Of a DNA stretch of 51,866 bases, positions 36,856-45,332 are shown piece by piece (positions within the stretch are counted from its first letter, which is position 1; every line of letters starts with the position of its first letter). The notes under the pieces are model-generated. The model had not been told where the DNA came from and did no database searches. It saw nothing but the letters and a program-made list of their open reading frames with translations. This stretch comes from Micromonospora wenchangensis (lineage in GTDB: Bacteria > Actinomycetota > Actinomycetes > Mycobacteriales > Micromonosporaceae), in NCBI RefSeq assembly GCF_002210435.1, contig NZ_MZMV01000050.1:1-51866 (forward strand), in the 5' to 3' direction. Both the position numbers and the translations under genes were made by a program.

Positions 36856-37247
36856 GCATCCGATCCGATCGATACGGCAGGTCGTCGTGGCGCGCTTCCC
36901 CCGCCGTCGACGCGCCCCCGACCCGCCGGTCGAGGACACGCTGCACCACAGGTCGGCCGGCCCGGCGGACGCGGGCCGGGCACCCGCGAGGACCCAGGGA
37001 GGGACCAGGCCACCCGTCACCGCCAGTTCGCACACCGCCCGCGATCCGTGATGACGAATATCACGGCACGCGGACGATACTCGGTCGCGTCACCGACCCA
37101 TACGGGGCGACACGCCGCGTAGACTCTCGCTGATCCAGCGTTGTCCACGGCGTGTGCGCCCATGCCTCGTGTCCGTCGTCCCTGCCCGGACGCCGGGCCG
37201 GGCCGCTTCGCCGGCAACGGGCTGCGGGGCGGACCGAGAGGTGTGGG

Positions 37248-38252
37248 ATGACTGTGCGCGCTCCAGCGATGAGAGACGTGGCCCGCCTCGCCGGAGTGTC
37301 CCACCAGACCGTGTCGCGGGTCCTCAACGGTCATCCGCACGTGCGGGAACAGACCCGCCTGCGGGTCCAGGCCGCGATCACCGAACTCGGCTACCGGCCC
37401 AACCGGGCGGCCCGCACCCTGGTCACCGGGCGGTCCCAGGTGCTCGGTGTGGTGGCGCTCAACACCACCCTCTACGGCCCGGCCTCCCTGCTGTCCGCGT
37501 TCGAACTCGCCGCGGCCGAGGCGGGTTTCGCGGTCAGCGTGGGCAGCGTGCGCAACCTGGACCGCACCTCCATCACCGCCGTCGTCGAGCGGCACCTCGC
37601 CCACCGGGTCGCCGGCATCGTGGTGATCGCGCCGGTGGAGTCGGCAGGTGAGGCGCTGGAGTGCCTGCCCACCGACATTCCTCTGGTCACCGTGGACGGT
37701 GACCCCCGGCGACCGGTGCCGCTGGTCACCATCGACCAGGTGGAGGGGGGCCGGCTGGCCACCAGGCACCTGCTCGACGCCGGTCACCGCACGGTCTGGC
37801 ACGTGTCGGGCCCGGCGGACTGGTTCGACAGCGCCGGGCGGATCGCGGGGTGGCGGGAGACGTTGCAGGCGGCGGGAGCGGAGATCCCGCCGGTGCTCCA
37901 GGCCGACTGGTCCGCCGCCTCGGGGTACCGGTGCGGGCAGATGCTGGCCCGGACCCCGGAGGTGACCGCGATCTTCACGGCCAACGACGATCTCGCGCTG
38001 GGCGTGCTGCACGCGCTGCACGAGCACGGCCGGCGGGTGCCGGACGAGGTCAGCGTGGTCGGCTTCGACGACGTGCCGGACGCCGCGTACTTCATCCCGC
38101 CGTTGACCACCGTCCGGCCGGACTTCGACACCGTGGCGGAGGCCAGCCTCGACCTGCTGCTCGCGCAGATCGACGCGGGGGTCGACCACACCCTGCGGCG
38201 GACCGTCTCCCCCACCCTGGTCACCCGGGACAGCGTCGCCCCGCCCCGGTGA
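37248..38252 (+). CDS. LacI-family regulator, candidate binder of the lac-like operators
   Basis: 334 residues from ATG 37248 with GAGAGG upstream. HTH MRDVARLAGVSHQTVSRVLNG; the recognition stretch HQTVSR is close to YQTVSR of E. coli LacI, which reads TGTGAGCG-type half-sites. The hinge NRAARTLVTGRSQVLGVV and a complete sugar-binding core (VSVVGFDDVPDAAYFIPPLTTV) follow. It lies directly upstream of the esterase-GH54-GH27 cluster, whose promoter has GTTAACGTTAAC. Of the four LacI proteins in this window it is the best candidate for the six shared sites. Confidence 0.9.
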   Translation: MTVRAPAMRDVARLAGVSHQTVSRVLNGHPHVREQTRLRVQAAITELGYRPNRAARTLVTGRSQVLGVVALNTTLYGPASLLSAFELAAAEAGFAVSVGSVRNLDRTSITAVVERHLAHRVAGIVVIAPVESAGEALECLPTDIPLVTVDGDPRRPVPLVTIDQVEGGRLATRHLLDAGHRTVWHVSGPADWFDSAGRIAGWRETLQAAGAEIPPVLQADWSAASGYRCGQMLARTPEVTAIFTANDDLALGVLHALHEHGRRVPDEVSVVGFDDVPDAAYFIPPLTTVRPDFDTVAEASLDLLLAQIDAGVDHTLRRTVSPTLVTRDSVAPPR

Positions 38253-38355
38253 CCGGCCGGTAGCACCGTCGTCGTCACCGCAGGGGCCCACCGCCGCCAC
38301 CGGCCGCGCCGACCGGGCGGGGCCGGGTCAACTCGCGGGCCGCGACCACCAGCTA

Positions 38356-38384
38356 TGGACAGCGGTCATTGTTAACGTTAACGT
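38356..38384 (+). promoter_or_regulatory. Promoter with palindrome GTTAACGTTAAC
   Basis: TGGACA (38356-38361), a 17-base spacer and TAACGT (38379-38384). The perfect 12-base palindrome at 38371-38382 (extended TGTTAACGTTAACG) overlaps spacer and -10. Transcription would begin about 130 bases before the esterase gene. Confidence 0.65.
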
Positions 38385-38521
38385 AACGACAATCGTCAAT
38401 TCTCGGGACCGACCTCGGACCGCCCGGCGACCTCTCTTTCGATCCCGGGACCGGCCGACGCCGGCGTGACGCCCGCACCAGTCCCCGGCGCGGCGCTCCC
38501 ACCCTGGAAGAAAGGCCACCG

Positions 38522-39913
38522 ATGAAGGGCAGTCTGCGCGCCGCGCTGGCAGCCGTCGTCCTCGGTGTCGCGGCAGCCACCGTCCTGGTGACGGCACAGC
38601 CCGCGACCGCGGCGACCCTGACCAGAGTCACGGGATTCGGCAACAATCCCACCAACCTCAACATGTACCTGTACGCCCCGAGCACCCTGGCGGCCCGCCC
38701 GGCGCTGCTGCTCCTGGTGCACTACTGCGGCGGCTCGGCCAGCGGCATCTTCAACGGCAACGGGCACGACTACGTGACCGCCGCCGACCGCTACGGCTAC
38801 CTCATCGTGGTGCCCGAGGCCACCCGCAGCGGGAACTGCTTCGACGTCTCCACCCCCGCCGCGCTCACCCGCAACGGTGGCGGCGACTCGACCGGGATCA
38901 TGTCCATGGTCGCGTACGCCCGGCAGCGCTACCCCGTCGACCCGGCGCGGATCGTGGTCTCCGGCTTCTCGTCCGGCGCGATGATGACCAACGTGCTCGC
39001 GGCGCAGTACCCCGACGTCTTCTCCGCCGCGTCCGCGTTCTCCGGAGTGCCGGCCGGCTGCTTCGCCACCACCGACGGCTCACTGTGGAACAGCAGGTGC
39101 TCCGGCGGCAACGTGATCAAGACGGCGCAGCAGTGGGGCGACCAGGCCCGCGCCATGTACCCCGGGTACACCGGCCGCTATCCACGGATGCAGCTGTGGC
39201 ACGGCGCGACGGACACCACCCTGGCGTACCCCAACTTCGGTGAAGAGATCAAGCAGTGGACCAACCTGCACGGGTTGAGCACCACGCCCACCGCCACCGA
39301 CCGCCCGCAGTCGTCCTGGACCCGCACCCGGTACGGCGGGACGGGCCCGCAGTCCCCGGTCGAGGGGATCAGCATCGCCGGGGTGGGTCACCAGCTGCCG
39401 ATGGCCGGCCAACTCGCGTACGCCATCACCTTCCTCGGCCTGGACGGCAGCGCCCCGACGCCCTCACCCACCCCGACGCCCACGCCGACGGTCTCCCCCA
39501 CCCCGACGCCGACCCCGACGGTCACCCCCACCCCGACGCCGACGGTCACCCCCACCTCGACCCCGACGCCCACGCCGACCTCGTCGCCGCAGTCGGGCCC
39601 CTGCCGGGTCACCGACACGATCAGCGCATGGAACAACGGGCTGACCGCCAGCATCACCATCGTCAACACCGGGAGCACGACGCTCGACGGCTGGTCCCTG
39701 GGGTTCACCCTGCCCGCCGGGCAGGTCATCACCGGCGGCTGGAACGCCAGCTACGCGCCGAGCAGCGGCCAGGTCACCGCCACGAACGTCAGCTACAACG
39801 GCACGCTGGCCCCGGGAGCGTCGACGACGATCGGCTTCCAGGCCACCCACACCGGTAACGCCGCCGCCCCCGCGACGTTCACCCTCAACGGCGCGACCTG
39901 CGTGACCGCCTGA
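38522..39913 (+). CDS. Secreted CE1-type esterase (acetylxylan/feruloyl, PHB-depolymerase-like) with CBM2
   Basis: 463 residues from ATG 38522 after AAGAAAGG. The signal peptide ends near QPATAA. The esterase domain (about 32-310) has nucleophile Ser in GFSSGAMM, Asp in HGATDTTL and His in GVGHQLP, with Cys residues that probably form disulfides. A TPTPT linker (about 315-360) and a CBM2 with terminal Cys pair follow. It is a paralogue of the esterase at 43496-44809. It would deacetylate or deferuloylate xylan on the cell-wall surface. First gene of a plus-strand cluster with GH54 and GH27. Confidence 0.9.
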   Translation: MKGSLRAALAAVVLGVAAATVLVTAQPATAATLTRVTGFGNNPTNLNMYLYAPSTLAARPALLLLVHYCGGSASGIFNGNGHDYVTAADRYGYLIVVPEATRSGNCFDVSTPAALTRNGGGDSTGIMSMVAYARQRYPVDPARIVVSGFSSGAMMTNVLAAQYPDVFSAASAFSGVPAGCFATTDGSLWNSRCSGGNVIKTAQQWGDQARAMYPGYTGRYPRMQLWHGATDTTLAYPNFGEEIKQWTNLHGLSTTPTATDRPQSSWTRTRYGGTGPQSPVEGISIAGVGHQLPMAGQLAYAITFLGLDGSAPTPSPTPTPTPTVSPTPTPTPTVTPTPTPTVTPTSTPTPTPTSSPQSGPCRVTDTISAWNNGLTASITIVNTGSTTLDGWSLGFTLPAGQVITGGWNASYAPSSGQVTATNVSYNGTLAPGASTTIGFQATHTGNAAAPATFTLNGATCVTA

Positions 39914-39919
39914 CCCGCC

Positions 39920-39961
39920 GGGTCACCCCCCGTCGCCCCGCCCGGCGTCGGGGGGTGACCC
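39920..39961 (+). terminator. Hairpin between esterase and GH54 genes
   Basis: A 12-base perfect stem (39920-39931 with 39950-39961) six bases after the esterase stop; a terminator or message-stabilising hairpin within the cluster. Confidence 0.65.
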
Positions 39962-40014
39962 GTCCACCAGCCCGCCGGGCGTACCGCACCGTCCTTCCAC
40001 CACCAGGAGATCCC

Positions 40015-41484
40015 GTGCGAGAGAACCGACTCCTCCGCCGACGGCCGGCGCTGGTCGCCGCCACCGCCACCGCCCTGCTGCTCGTCACCGCCGCCGCCAC
40101 CCAGACCTCGGCCTCGGCCGCCGCCGCCGGCTGCCAGGTGGACTACACCGTCAGCTCGTCCTGGCAGGGTGGCTTCGGCGCCAACGTCACCATCACCAAC
40201 CTCGGCGACGCGGTGGACGGGTGGCGGCTGACCTGGAGCTACGCCGCCGGGCAGACCGTCACCCAGCTCTGGAACGGCAGCTACACCCAGGCCGGTGCCC
40301 AGGTCACCGTCACCAACGCCAGCTACAACGGCGCGATCCCCACCAACGGCACCGCCAGCTTCGGCTTCAACGGCGCGTGGACCGGCAGCAACCCCGCGCC
40401 CACCGCGTTCAGCCTCAACGGCACCACCTGCACCGGCGGGGTGAACCCGACCACCGGGCCACCGCCGACCACTCCCCCGCCGACCACGCCGCCACCCACC
40501 ACCCCGCCGCCGACCACGCCGCCACCCGGCACCAGCCAGCCGTGTGACATCTACGCCGCCGGAGGCACCGCCTGCATCGCGGCGCACAGCACCACCCGGG
40601 CGCTCTACGCCGCCTACAACGGCTCGCTCTACCAGGTGCGCCGGTCCTCGGACAACACCACCCGCAACATCGGGGTGCTGTCGCCGGGCGGACGGGCCAA
40701 CGCCGCCAGCCAGGACAGCTTCTGCGCGAACACCACCTGCGTCATCACGGTCATCTACGACCAGTCCGGGCGCGGCAACAACCTCGGCTACCAGGGCTCC
40801 GGCGGCGTCGGTGGCGCCGTCCAACCGGCGGTCGCCAACAAGGAGTCGGTGACGGTCGGCGGGGACAAGGTCTACTCGCTCTACATCCCCGGCAGGAGCA
40901 GCTACTGGCGTGACGGCCACCTGACCGGGGTGCCGACCGGCGCCGCGCCCGAGGGCATGTACATGGTCACCAGCGGCACCCACGTCAACAGCGGCTGCTG
41001 TTTCGACTACGGCAACAGCGAGACCACCAGGCGGGCCGACGGCGCGGGCGCGATGGACGCGATCTACTTCGGCACGAGCTGCTGGTTCGGCGGCTGCTCC
41101 GGCTCCGGCCCGTGGGTGCAGGCCGACCTGGAGTACGGCCTCTACCCGGGCGGCAGCAGCTCCTGGAACTCCAACCAGCGGGCGTTCACCAGCAAGTTCG
41201 TCACCGCCACCCTGAAGAACAACGGCACCTCACGGTTCGCCATCAAGGGCAGCAACGCGCAGTCCGGCAGCCTCTACACCCTCTACGACGGGTCGCTGCC
41301 GCGCGGGTACAGCCCGATGCGCAAGCAGGGCGCGATCATCCTGGGCAGCGGCGGGGACTGCTGCATCGACAACACCAACCAGAGCGTCGGCACGTTCTAC
41401 GAGGGGGCGATGGTCGCCGGCTACCCGTCGGACGCCACCGAGAACGCGGTGCAGGCCAACATCACCGCCGCCGGCTACCGCTGA
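40015..41484 (+). CDS. Secreted GH54 alpha-L-arabinofuranosidase with N-terminal CBM2
   Basis: 489 residues from GTG 40015 with CAGGAGATCCC upstream. The signal peptide ends near SASAAAA. CBM2 (about 38-145, Cys to Cys), then a repeated PPPTT linker, then the GH54 catalytic domain (about 175-489) from CDIYAAGGTACIAAHSTTRALY through YDQSGRGNNL and CCFDYGNSE to the end. The C-terminal CBM42 usual in GH54 enzymes is missing. It releases arabinose side chains from arabinoxylan or arabinan; the CBM2 targets it to cellulose or xylan. Confidence 0.92.
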   Translation: MRENRLLRRRPALVAATATALLLVTAAATQTSASAAAAGCQVDYTVSSSWQGGFGANVTITNLGDAVDGWRLTWSYAAGQTVTQLWNGSYTQAGAQVTVTNASYNGAIPTNGTASFGFNGAWTGSNPAPTAFSLNGTTCTGGVNPTTGPPPTTPPPTTPPPTTPPPTTPPPGTSQPCDIYAAGGTACIAAHSTTRALYAAYNGSLYQVRRSSDNTTRNIGVLSPGGRANAASQDSFCANTTCVITVIYDQSGRGNNLGYQGSGGVGGAVQPAVANKESVTVGGDKVYSLYIPGRSSYWRDGHLTGVPTGAAPEGMYMVTSGTHVNSGCCFDYGNSETTRRADGAGAMDAIYFGTSCWFGGCSGSGPWVQADLEYGLYPGGSSSWNSNQRAFTSKFVTATLKNNGTSRFAIKGSNAQSGSLYTLYDGSLPRGYSPMRKQGAIILGSGGDCCIDNTNQSVGTFYEGAMVAGYPSDATENAVQANITAAGYR

Positions 41485-41506
41485 CCCCGATGGCCGAGGA
41501 GGTCCG

Positions 41507-43336
41507 ATGCAGCACCGTGTCACTTCCGCGGCGACCCGACGGGTGGCCGTCCTGCTCGCCACCACCCTCCTGCTCGTGACGGGCCTGGTCGGCGCCACCG
41601 GGCCCCAGCCGGCGCAGGCGTGGGACAACGGCGTCGCCGACACCCCGCCGATGGGGTGGAACAGCTACGACTCGTTCAACTGGAGCGTCACCGAGGCCGA
41701 CGTCCGGGCCAACGCCGACTACATGGGCGCGAACCTGCGCCAGTACGGCTGGCAGTACATCGTCGTCGACTGGGCCTGGTACTTCCCCGGGCAGCACAAC
41801 GGCAGCCCCAACCAGGACGCCAACCTGCAACCCCGGCTCCGGATGGACGCCAACGGGCGGCTGCTGCCCGACACCACCCGGTTCCCGTCGGCGGCCGGCG
41901 ACAACGGGTTCAAGCCGCTGGCCGACCACGTGCACGCCCAGGGGCTCAAGTTCGGCGTACACCTGATGCGGGGCATCCCCCGGCAGGCGGTCGCGGACAA
42001 CGTGCCGATCCTCGGCACCTCGTGCCGGGCCAACCAGATCGACGCCGGCAACAGCGCGGCCTGGCTGAACCTGATGTGGGGGCTGGACATGTCCAACCCC
42101 TGTGCGCAGGCGTACCTCGACTCGGTGTTCCAGTTGCTCGCCGCGTGGGGCGTCGACTTCGTGAAGATCGACGACATCGCCGCGCCGACCTACCGGCAGT
42201 CCGAGGTGGAGGGCTACCGGACGGCGATCCAGCGCAGCGGCCGGCCGATGGTGCTGAGCCTGTCGCCGGGGGCCACGCCGCTGTCCGCCGGGCCGCACGT
42301 GCAGAGCAACGCCCACATGTGGCGGATCGTCAACGACCTGTGGGACAACTGGTCGTCGGTGGACGCCCTGTTCGACCAATTGCGCAACTGGACGCCGTAC
42401 CGCAGGACGGGAGCCTGGCCCGATCCGGACATGATCCCGATCGGCCGGCTGTCGAAGTACGGCCCGGTCGGCTCGCCGCGCTACTCGAACCTCAGTGCGG
42501 ACGAGCAGCGCACCCTCATGTCACTCTGGGTGATCAACCGGGTGCCGCTGATGTGGGGCGGCAACCTGGTGGAGAACCGGGCGGCGGAGCTGGCGTTGAT
42601 GACCAACAGCGCGGTGCTGGCGGTCGACCAGCGCAGCGCCAACAACCGGCAGCTCACCGGCGGCACCCGGCAGGTGTGGGTGGCCGACGTGCCGGACAGC
42701 GCCGACCGGTACGTCGCGCTGTTCAACCGGGAGGGTTCGGCGGCCACCGTGTCGTTGAACCTCGCCGACCTGGGCATCGGCTCGGCCACCGCGACGGACC
42801 TGTGGTCCGGCGCGGCCCTGGGCACCTCGACCGGGACGTTCGGCCGCTCGCTGCCCGCCCACGGCGCCGGGCTCTACCGGCTGACGCCGCAGACCACCAC
42901 CCCGACCCCGACGACCGCCACGCTGACCGCCCGGCACAGCACGAAGCTGCTGGACGTCAGCAACGCCGCCACGACCGACGGCGCGAACGTCGTGCAGTGG
43001 GCGGCGAACGGTCAGGCCAACCAGCGGTGGCGGTTCTCCGAGGTCGGTGGCGGCTGGTCCACGGTGGTGAGCGTCAACAGCGGAAAGTGCCTCGACGTCT
43101 ACGGCGGTGCCGGCACGACCGCGGACGGCGCCCGGGTGGTGCAGTGGACCTGCAACGGGGGCACCAACCAGCAGTGGCGGCTCCAGGACGTCGGTGACGG
43201 TTGGGTGCAACTGGTCGCCCGGCACAGCAACAAGTGTCTCGACGTGCTCAACGCCGGGCTGACCGACGGGGCGCAGGTCGTGCAGTGGACCTGCGGCGCC
43301 GGCGCCAACCAGCAGTGGCGGCGGACGCCGGTGTGA
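41507..43336 (+). CDS. Secreted GH27-family glycosidase of atypical clade with CBM13
   Basis: 609 residues from ATG 41507, with GAGGAGG upstream and only 22 bases after GH54, so co-transcribed. Signal peptide ends near QPAQA. The GH27 barrel starts DTPPMGWNSYDSF; nucleophile Asp in VDFVKIDDIAAP and acid/base Asp in AWPDPDMIPIG are present. The usual VDD pair that holds the sugar is VDWAW here, and there is an insertion around residues 100-130. The C-terminal 140 residues are a CBM13 with three repeats (NQRW, NQQW, NQQW). It could be an alpha-galactosidase, but the altered binding residue also fits a beta-L-arabinopyranosidase or another specificity. Confidence 0.85.
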   Translation: MQHRVTSAATRRVAVLLATTLLLVTGLVGATGPQPAQAWDNGVADTPPMGWNSYDSFNWSVTEADVRANADYMGANLRQYGWQYIVVDWAWYFPGQHNGSPNQDANLQPRLRMDANGRLLPDTTRFPSAAGDNGFKPLADHVHAQGLKFGVHLMRGIPRQAVADNVPILGTSCRANQIDAGNSAAWLNLMWGLDMSNPCAQAYLDSVFQLLAAWGVDFVKIDDIAAPTYRQSEVEGYRTAIQRSGRPMVLSLSPGATPLSAGPHVQSNAHMWRIVNDLWDNWSSVDALFDQLRNWTPYRRTGAWPDPDMIPIGRLSKYGPVGSPRYSNLSADEQRTLMSLWVINRVPLMWGGNLVENRAAELALMTNSAVLAVDQRSANNRQLTGGTRQVWVADVPDSADRYVALFNREGSAATVSLNLADLGIGSATATDLWSGAALGTSTGTFGRSLPAHGAGLYRLTPQTTTPTPTTATLTARHSTKLLDVSNAATTDGANVVQWAANGQANQRWRFSEVGGGWSTVVSVNSGKCLDVYGGAGTTADGARVVQWTCNGGTNQQWRLQDVGDGWVQLVARHSNKCLDVLNAGLTDGAQVVQWTCGAGANQQWRRTPV

Positions 43337-43366
43337 CGCGGCGGGGACGCCTCCGCCGGTGAGGGA

Positions 43367-43401
43367 GGCGCAGGGCCGGGTTCGCTCCCCGGCCCTGCGC
43401 C
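43367..43401. terminator. Terminator after the plus-strand GH27 gene
   Basis: A 14-base perfect stem (43367-43380 with 43388-43401, 7-base loop). Confidence 0.8.
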
Positions 43402-43437
43402 CTGTCGGAGGTCGCCCGGGTGGTCCGGGCGCGACGG

Positions 43438-43482
43438 GGCTCCGGGCGGAGCACCTCTGCGGGGGGTGCGCCGCCCGGAGCC
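43438..43482. terminator. Terminator of the minus-strand esterase gene
   Basis: A 12-base stem (43438-43449 with 43471-43482) whose loop contains a further GCACC/GGTGC pairing, 13 bases beyond the esterase stop. Confidence 0.65.
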
Positions 43483-43495
43483 GTCGTCGGGTCGG

Positions 43496-43783
43496 TCAGC
43501 TGGCGGTGCAGGTGGGGGTCATCCCCGCCCCGCTGCCGTTGCCCTGGAACCCGAACTCGGTCGACTGACCCGCACCGAGCGCACCGTTGTAGTCCACGTT
43601 CGTGAACCGCACCGTCCCGGAACTACCACTGGCCGTCGCCGACCACGTCCCGGTCACACTCGACCCACTCGGCAACGTCATGCTCACCGTCCACCCACGC
43701 GTACCCGACGAACCCGCGGTCACCTTCACCGTCGCCACGAAACCACCGGTCCACGAATTCAACGACACCGACGCCGAACACCC
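43496..43783. repeat. 288-base perfect direct repeat, copy 1 (CBM2 of esterase)
   Basis: Identical base for base to 45045-45332 by manual alignment (offset 1549). It covers the complete CBM2 coding region up to its stop codon; flanking sequence differs at once on both sides. Confidence 0.95.
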
Positions 43784-44809
43784 GCCCGTGGCCGGCGGGG
43801 TCGTCGGCGGCGGGGTGGTCGGGTTCGGCGGCCCGGTGGTGGGGTTCGGCGGGGTGGTCGTCGGGTTCGGCGGCCCGGTGGTGGGGCTGGCGCTGTCGAA
43901 GCCGAGGAAGCGGACGGCCTGCGCGGCGTCGAACGGGATGGAGTGCCCGTAGCCCTGGAAGCTGATCGCCTCCACCGGCGGCGTGCCACCGGTGCCGCCG
44001 TACCGGGTGCGGGTGGCGCTGGTCTGCGGGTAGTCGGTGGAGCTGGGGGTCTGCGAGACACCGAGCACGTTGGTCCACTGCTTGACCTGCTCGCCGAAGT
44101 TGACGTAGCTCAGCGTGGTGTCGGTGGTGCCGTGCCAGATCTGCATCCGGGGCCGCTTGCCGGTGTAGCCGGGGTAGGCGTTGCGGACCAGGTCACCCCA
44201 CTGCTGCGGGGTCTTCACGATCCGCCCGCCGGAGCACTCGCTGTTCCACTCCGAGCCGTTGGTGGTGGCGAAGCAGCCGAACGGGACGCCGGAGGAGCTG
44301 ACCCCGGCGTTGAACACGTCCGGGTAGACCCCCGCCATCACGTTGGTCATCATCGCGCCGGAGGAGAACCCGGCGACGCCGATCCGGTTCGCGTCGACCG
44401 GGTAGCGGTTCCGCACGTAGTCGATCATCGACTTGAGGCCGACCGGGTCGCTGCCGCCGTCGCGGCGCAGCGCCTGCGGGGAGGAGACGTCCCAGCACTT
44501 GCTGCTGCGGGTCACCGACGGGTAGATCACGATGTAGCCGTACCGGTCGGCCAGCGAGCTGAGCCCGTAGCCGGTGTGCAGGGCCGGGCCGCTGCCGGTG
44601 CAGTAGTGCAGGGCCAGCAGCAGCGCCGGCCGGGCGGCCACCCGGTCGGGCACGTACAGGTGCATCTGCAGGTTGGTCGGGTTGGTGCCGAAGTTGGTCA
44701 CCTGGGTCAGCGTCGCGGCCGACGCCGGGTTGGGGGCCGTGACCACGGCCGTGACGGTCGCCAGGGCCGTCGCCAGCGCGGCGGCCAGCAGTGCGAGTCG
44801 GGGTTTCAT
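43496..44809 (-). CDS. Secreted CE1-type esterase with CBM2
   Basis: 437 residues from ATG 44809 with AGAGGAA upstream. The signal peptide ends near NPASAA. The esterase domain (about 32-310) has Ser in GFSSGAMM, Asp in HGTTDTTL and His in GYGHSIP, and aligns along its length with the esterase at 38522. An NPTTTPP-type linker leads to a CBM2 whose DNA is identical to that of the neighbouring xylanase. Acetylxylan or feruloyl esterase activity on xylan is the likely role; PHB depolymerase-like naming is also used for this fold. Confidence 0.9.
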   Translation of the reverse strand: MKPRLALLAAALATALATVTAVVTAPNPASAATLTQVTNFGTNPTNLQMHLYVPDRVAARPALLLALHYCTGSGPALHTGYGLSSLADRYGYIVIYPSVTRSSKCWDVSSPQALRRDGGSDPVGLKSMIDYVRNRYPVDANRIGVAGFSSGAMMTNVMAGVYPDVFNAGVSSSGVPFGCFATTNGSEWNSECSGGRIVKTPQQWGDLVRNAYPGYTGKRPRMQIWHGTTDTTLSYVNFGEQVKQWTNVLGVSQTPSSTDYPQTSATRTRYGGTGGTPPVEAISFQGYGHSIPFDAAQAVRFLGFDSASPTTGPPNPTTTPPNPTTGPPNPTTPPPTTPPATGGCSASVSLNSWTGGFVATVKVTAGSSGTRGWTVSMTLPSGSSVTGTWSATASGSSGTVRFTNVDYNGALGAGQSTEFGFQGNGSGAGMTPTCTAS

Positions 44810-44962
44810 CGGCGGTTCCTCTGTCGGAGTCGGTGGTCAGCGGCGGACGACGGGCCGTCCCGGCGTGCGGGACGACGGTCCGGACTGGCCCGGTCCGGGG
44901 CTGGCCGACGATGGTCCGGCCGGGGCGCGTCGCGCCGGCCGGCTGGTGGGGGCGGTGATGCA

Positions 44963-45001
44963 CCGCCGGCCCGACCCGGTGCGCCCGGGTCGGGCCGGCG
45001 G
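44963..45001 (-). terminator. Terminator of the xylanase gene
   Basis: A 17-base perfect stem (44963-44979 with 44985-45001, 5-base loop), 44 bases past the xylanase stop and before the esterase gene. Confidence 0.8.
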
Positions 45002-45044
45002 CGGTTCTACTCAACTCACGGTGGTGCTCAACTGACTGTGGTGC

Positions 45045-45332
45045 TCAGCTGGCGGTGCAGGTGGGGGTCATCCCCGCCCCGCTGCCGTTGCCCTGGAACC
45101 CGAACTCGGTCGACTGACCCGCACCGAGCGCACCGTTGTAGTCCACGTTCGTGAACCGCACCGTCCCGGAACTACCACTGGCCGTCGCCGACCACGTCCC
45201 GGTCACACTCGACCCACTCGGCAACGTCATGCTCACCGTCCACCCACGCGTACCCGACGAACCCGCGGTCACCTTCACCGTCGCCACGAAACCACCGGTC
45301 CACGAATTCAACGACACCGACGCCGAACACCC
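45045..45332. repeat. 288-base perfect direct repeat, copy 2 (CBM2 of xylanase)
   Basis: Second copy of 43496-43783. The adjacent linker DNA (about 45345-45425) is a 21-base tandem repeat encoding NPTTTPP units, similar but not identical to the esterase linker. Confidence 0.95.

Noticed and set aside
36793..37247. Possible small genes in the gap between two LacI genes
   Set aside because: Open frames there lack ribosome sites, codon bias and any recognisable motif.
39455..39590. Short regularly spaced repeats that might suggest a CRISPR array or satellite
   Set aside because: They are in-frame Thr-Pro linker codons inside secreted enzyme genes, without unique spacers.
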